A stretch of 64,000 bases of DNA from Omphiscola glabra (lineage: Eukaryota > Mollusca > Gastropoda > Lymnaeidae). Where the stretch lies: NCBI GenBank assembly GCA_964017045.1, contig OZ024808.1:4055666-4119665 (forward strand), given 5' to 3'. Under the pieces are notes generated by a model. The model was not told where the DNA came from. It searched no databases and saw only the letters and a program-made list of their open reading frames with translations. The translations under genes and the position numbers were made by a program. The stretch's first letter is position 1, and each line of letters starts with the position of its first letter. Positions 43,719 through 64,000 of the stretch are shown piece by piece.

Positions 43719-45263
43719 ACTCTTCAAATATTGAAACTGAATCAAAACAAATATATTATCGTCAATTAAACAGGGTTTTCATTGAATGTTGGTCCCACAT
43801 TTAGCAGTGTGTAAAATACTGATGATTTATTTCAAAAGTTATCTAATATGTTGCAGAAAAAACTTGTGGAATTATTCATTTTGGAGGAGTCACAAATAAA
43901 AGTTCTGTTTCAAAAGACTACAGATGCTTTCAAAAGTGGAAGCGACTTCCTCAGACACTGTTACAAAAGTAAACTTAATTTCCATCACCCAGTAATTTAC
44001 TGGCAGTACCTATGCAGAAGAGGACACCTGGAGCAGATCTATCAACTACACAATGACAGAGAAACTTGCATTGACAACAGTTGCACTTCTGTTTATACTT
44101 CAAGGGGATTTGAAATGACTCTCTAAACCATCTGTTTATTTGTAGGACAAGCAAAATAAGAATACGCTTATTTGAAAATTGAAAGGCGGGAGAGCATAAT
44201 ATTAACTTATATACAAGATATTTTATTTACAACATTAGGTTCACCAACAGCTGCTCTCAGCCCAATCTTAGTCTTTAAACACTACAACTTCATTCCTATA
44301 TACACATTACATTAGTTTAATAACAAGCACCCTACCCTGTTTACTAGGACCACATGTAGACCACAATTTAATGCATGTTATATTGGAGTCAATACATTTT
44401 TAAAACTATTTGCAATCGGACCAACTAAACCAAAGCAATGCATGTACACTACGGTATACCTTCATATTTCTAGATTACAAAATTCAGTAATGATCCAACA
44501 GTGAAAAAATATTTGTTAATGTTTTTTCTTTCAGTGTGTAATAACGGAACAAAGAGCAGCTGCCTGTAAACATCACAGCTTTCAAGCAATCCATCGTCAC
44601 AGAGACAGCACAGTAGCTGTCAACATGACAGCGATCAAGCTGTCCATCAGTCACATAGACACTACAGTAGTTATATATGAAACAAAATGTCTTAGTTTCA
44701 ATTGCGCTCAATTTATAAATCACTTCAATTTATTTCACATAATGTTGAATTCATTAGAGGGATCAGAAAATGTCAAAATGCCGCAATTTAAAAAAAAAAG
44801 TAGAAAATTGTCTTAACCCATGATGTACAGTGAACCAACTAAATTGTTCTTAGTTCTTTGAGTAAATATGTATCTTGCGATTTTGAGACAATATTTTACA
44901 GTGCAATGAAATGTTAGTTACAAAATGACAAGGAGATAGGAATGATGGTTAGTAAAGACAAAAGTGCAATTTATAACAGATGTATTCCATGTGTTAGTTT
45001 GACTCAGTGTGTTTCAGGGGGCATGGATGGGGGGCACACACAAAATATAAAGTAAGAATCTTTTAAACCTAGCTGGCCAGTCAAAATAAACAAACATTGA
45101 GTGTGAACATGTGGCACTTAACAGCATTTATATCACCATGGTAACCAAATGACAACCTTACAATGTCACACTGCTTTCATAAACTGCCTTACACTGATGA
45201 AAAATATAGAAAAATGTTTAAGTTAAAACCTCTATCGTAATATCAAAAGCTACAAAATAAATC

Positions 45264-45295
<32 letters not shown>

Positions 45296-46349
45296 ATTTT
45301 GAACTAGTCAATTTTCATCGAGATAACATAATTTTTTTTAAAAGATGTTTTAATGCATTTTATGAAATTTATTATTATTATTAAACAAGACACATATAAA
45401 TGTATATAACTATAGCTGAACAGAGAACATCTACTGATACAAGATAAAACTCATCTAGAAATATATATGTCTTTTCGAGTTAGAAATCCTAAATGCATCT
45501 TATAGTGTTAAATATAAGCCATCTAAGTCCTAGGGACTAACTAAAAATACATGTGCTCATTCAGACCATTCAAACAGTACAAGTGCATTGCTTACAAATC
45601 TCCTGTTGGATACATGACATCTTTAAGAATAACTAACTAATAACATACACTGTATCTTTCATTAACAACCATTTGAATGGAGATAGATCTTTAGTTACAA
45701 GACATTTTCTTAAATGGCATTCTGTAAAATGGTCCTAGTCATGAGCAGCAGAAAACCAGCAGCAGTGAGATCAAAGGTAAAATCCAACAGGGGACAAAAA
45801 ACCCCCCAAAAATTGCCAGGAAAACTGAAATTATGCCAAAAAGTAATTAAGATTAGGGACCTGCAGGACTAAAATTAAATGCGATCAAATTTTGTGCGGA
45901 ATAGTAACAATTTTGTTACAAACTGGTTAACTCTCCCTCTTCCAGTACTTAACCAGTTTTGTTACAAACTGGTTAACTCTCCCTCTTCCAGTACTTAACC
46001 AGCCTTAACACATTCAAAAAGCCATAGATTCCGGTCAATAAGGTACAGAAATATTTTGGGAAAAACCCCAGCGAAATTTATTGAACCAGAGCATGAACTT
46101 TTTGATAATGGTATGCTTTCAGATGCACAAACACACTCGGAAAGCGTGCTTGGCATAAGAATTTTTTCCAACAAAAGAAAACAAAGCTTGACCCGCAGAG
46201 AATAAAGTTTGAGCCCGACCAGCATTCTACTTTGTTACAAATCTTCCACAAAACCTTTTGCTCAAATGGTATAAAAATATTTAGTTTAGCCTTGCTACAA
46301 TATACAAGAATGAATAATTTTAGAAAAATTTGTACCAGGAAATTTACAC
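43719..46349. other. Downstream of the SCaMC stop; likely 3' UTR and intergenic
   Basis: Contains an A tract (about 45267-45294) and a 52-bp direct duplication (ttgttacaaactggttaact ctccctcttccag, 45910 and 45960). A 92-codon + strand frame at 43848-44126 is unrecognised and unsupported. The 3' UTR end was not located. Confidence 0.5.

Positions 46350-64000
<17,651 letters not shown>

Noticed and set aside
43848..44126. 92-codon + strand frame
   Set aside because: Unrecognised, in the presumed 3' UTR or intergenic region, without splice or start support.

Overview
The window is eukaryotic, animal nuclear DNA. Genes are split by GT-AG introns, the background is AT-rich, and mobile DNA is abundant. 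The best guess for the host is a mollusc, probably a gastropod. That rests on the protein flavour of the three genes and on SPIN-like hAT elements, which are reported from the pond snail Lymnaea among a few invertebrates; it is an inference, not proof.

Layout. Bases 1-11,350 hold no gene I can support and are mostly minisatellite arrays with a few hAT-type elements. Bases 11,501-20,394 (+) hold a complete nine-exon arylsulfatase of the ARSB/ARSI/ARSJ type. Bases 21,945-38,521 (-) hold the first ten coding exons (417 codons) of cytosolic valyl-tRNA synthetase, with the HIGH region and much of the editing domain; the rest of the synthetase is not found in the window. Bases about 39,297-40,025 are a broken non-LTR reverse transcriptase fragment. 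Bases 46,350-64,000 (-) hold a calcium-dependent mitochondrial ATP-Mg/Pi carrier (SCaMC/SLC25A24-25 type). An alternative EF-hand-less first exon lies at 52,796-52,987, and the end of a long-form (EF-hand) exon lies at the right edge (63,975-64,000). The three genes are unrelated housekeeping or lysosomal/secretory functions and do not form a pathway.

The most striking feature is where the tandem repeats lie. At least seven arrays, in all three genes, have a repeat unit that contains or begins at a real exon edge: a 5' splice site, a 3' splice site or the stop codon. The edge has been copied from 3 to about 73 times into the adjoining intron or 3' UTR. ValRS exon 4, which carries the HIGH motif, has such an array on both sides. 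A full-length 82-base relic copy of ValRS exon 6 also sits in intron 1. This recurrent junction-seeded expansion is the main candidate for an undescribed phenomenon here.

Mobile elements include three SPIN-like hAT copies with 8-bp target duplications, a 2.69-kb hAT element with a perfect 8-bp duplication that contains two minisatellites, small TIR elements, a Tigger/pogo-like element, a tRNA-derived SINE candidate, and an inverted pair of dispersed elements with a palindrome of YY1-like motifs.
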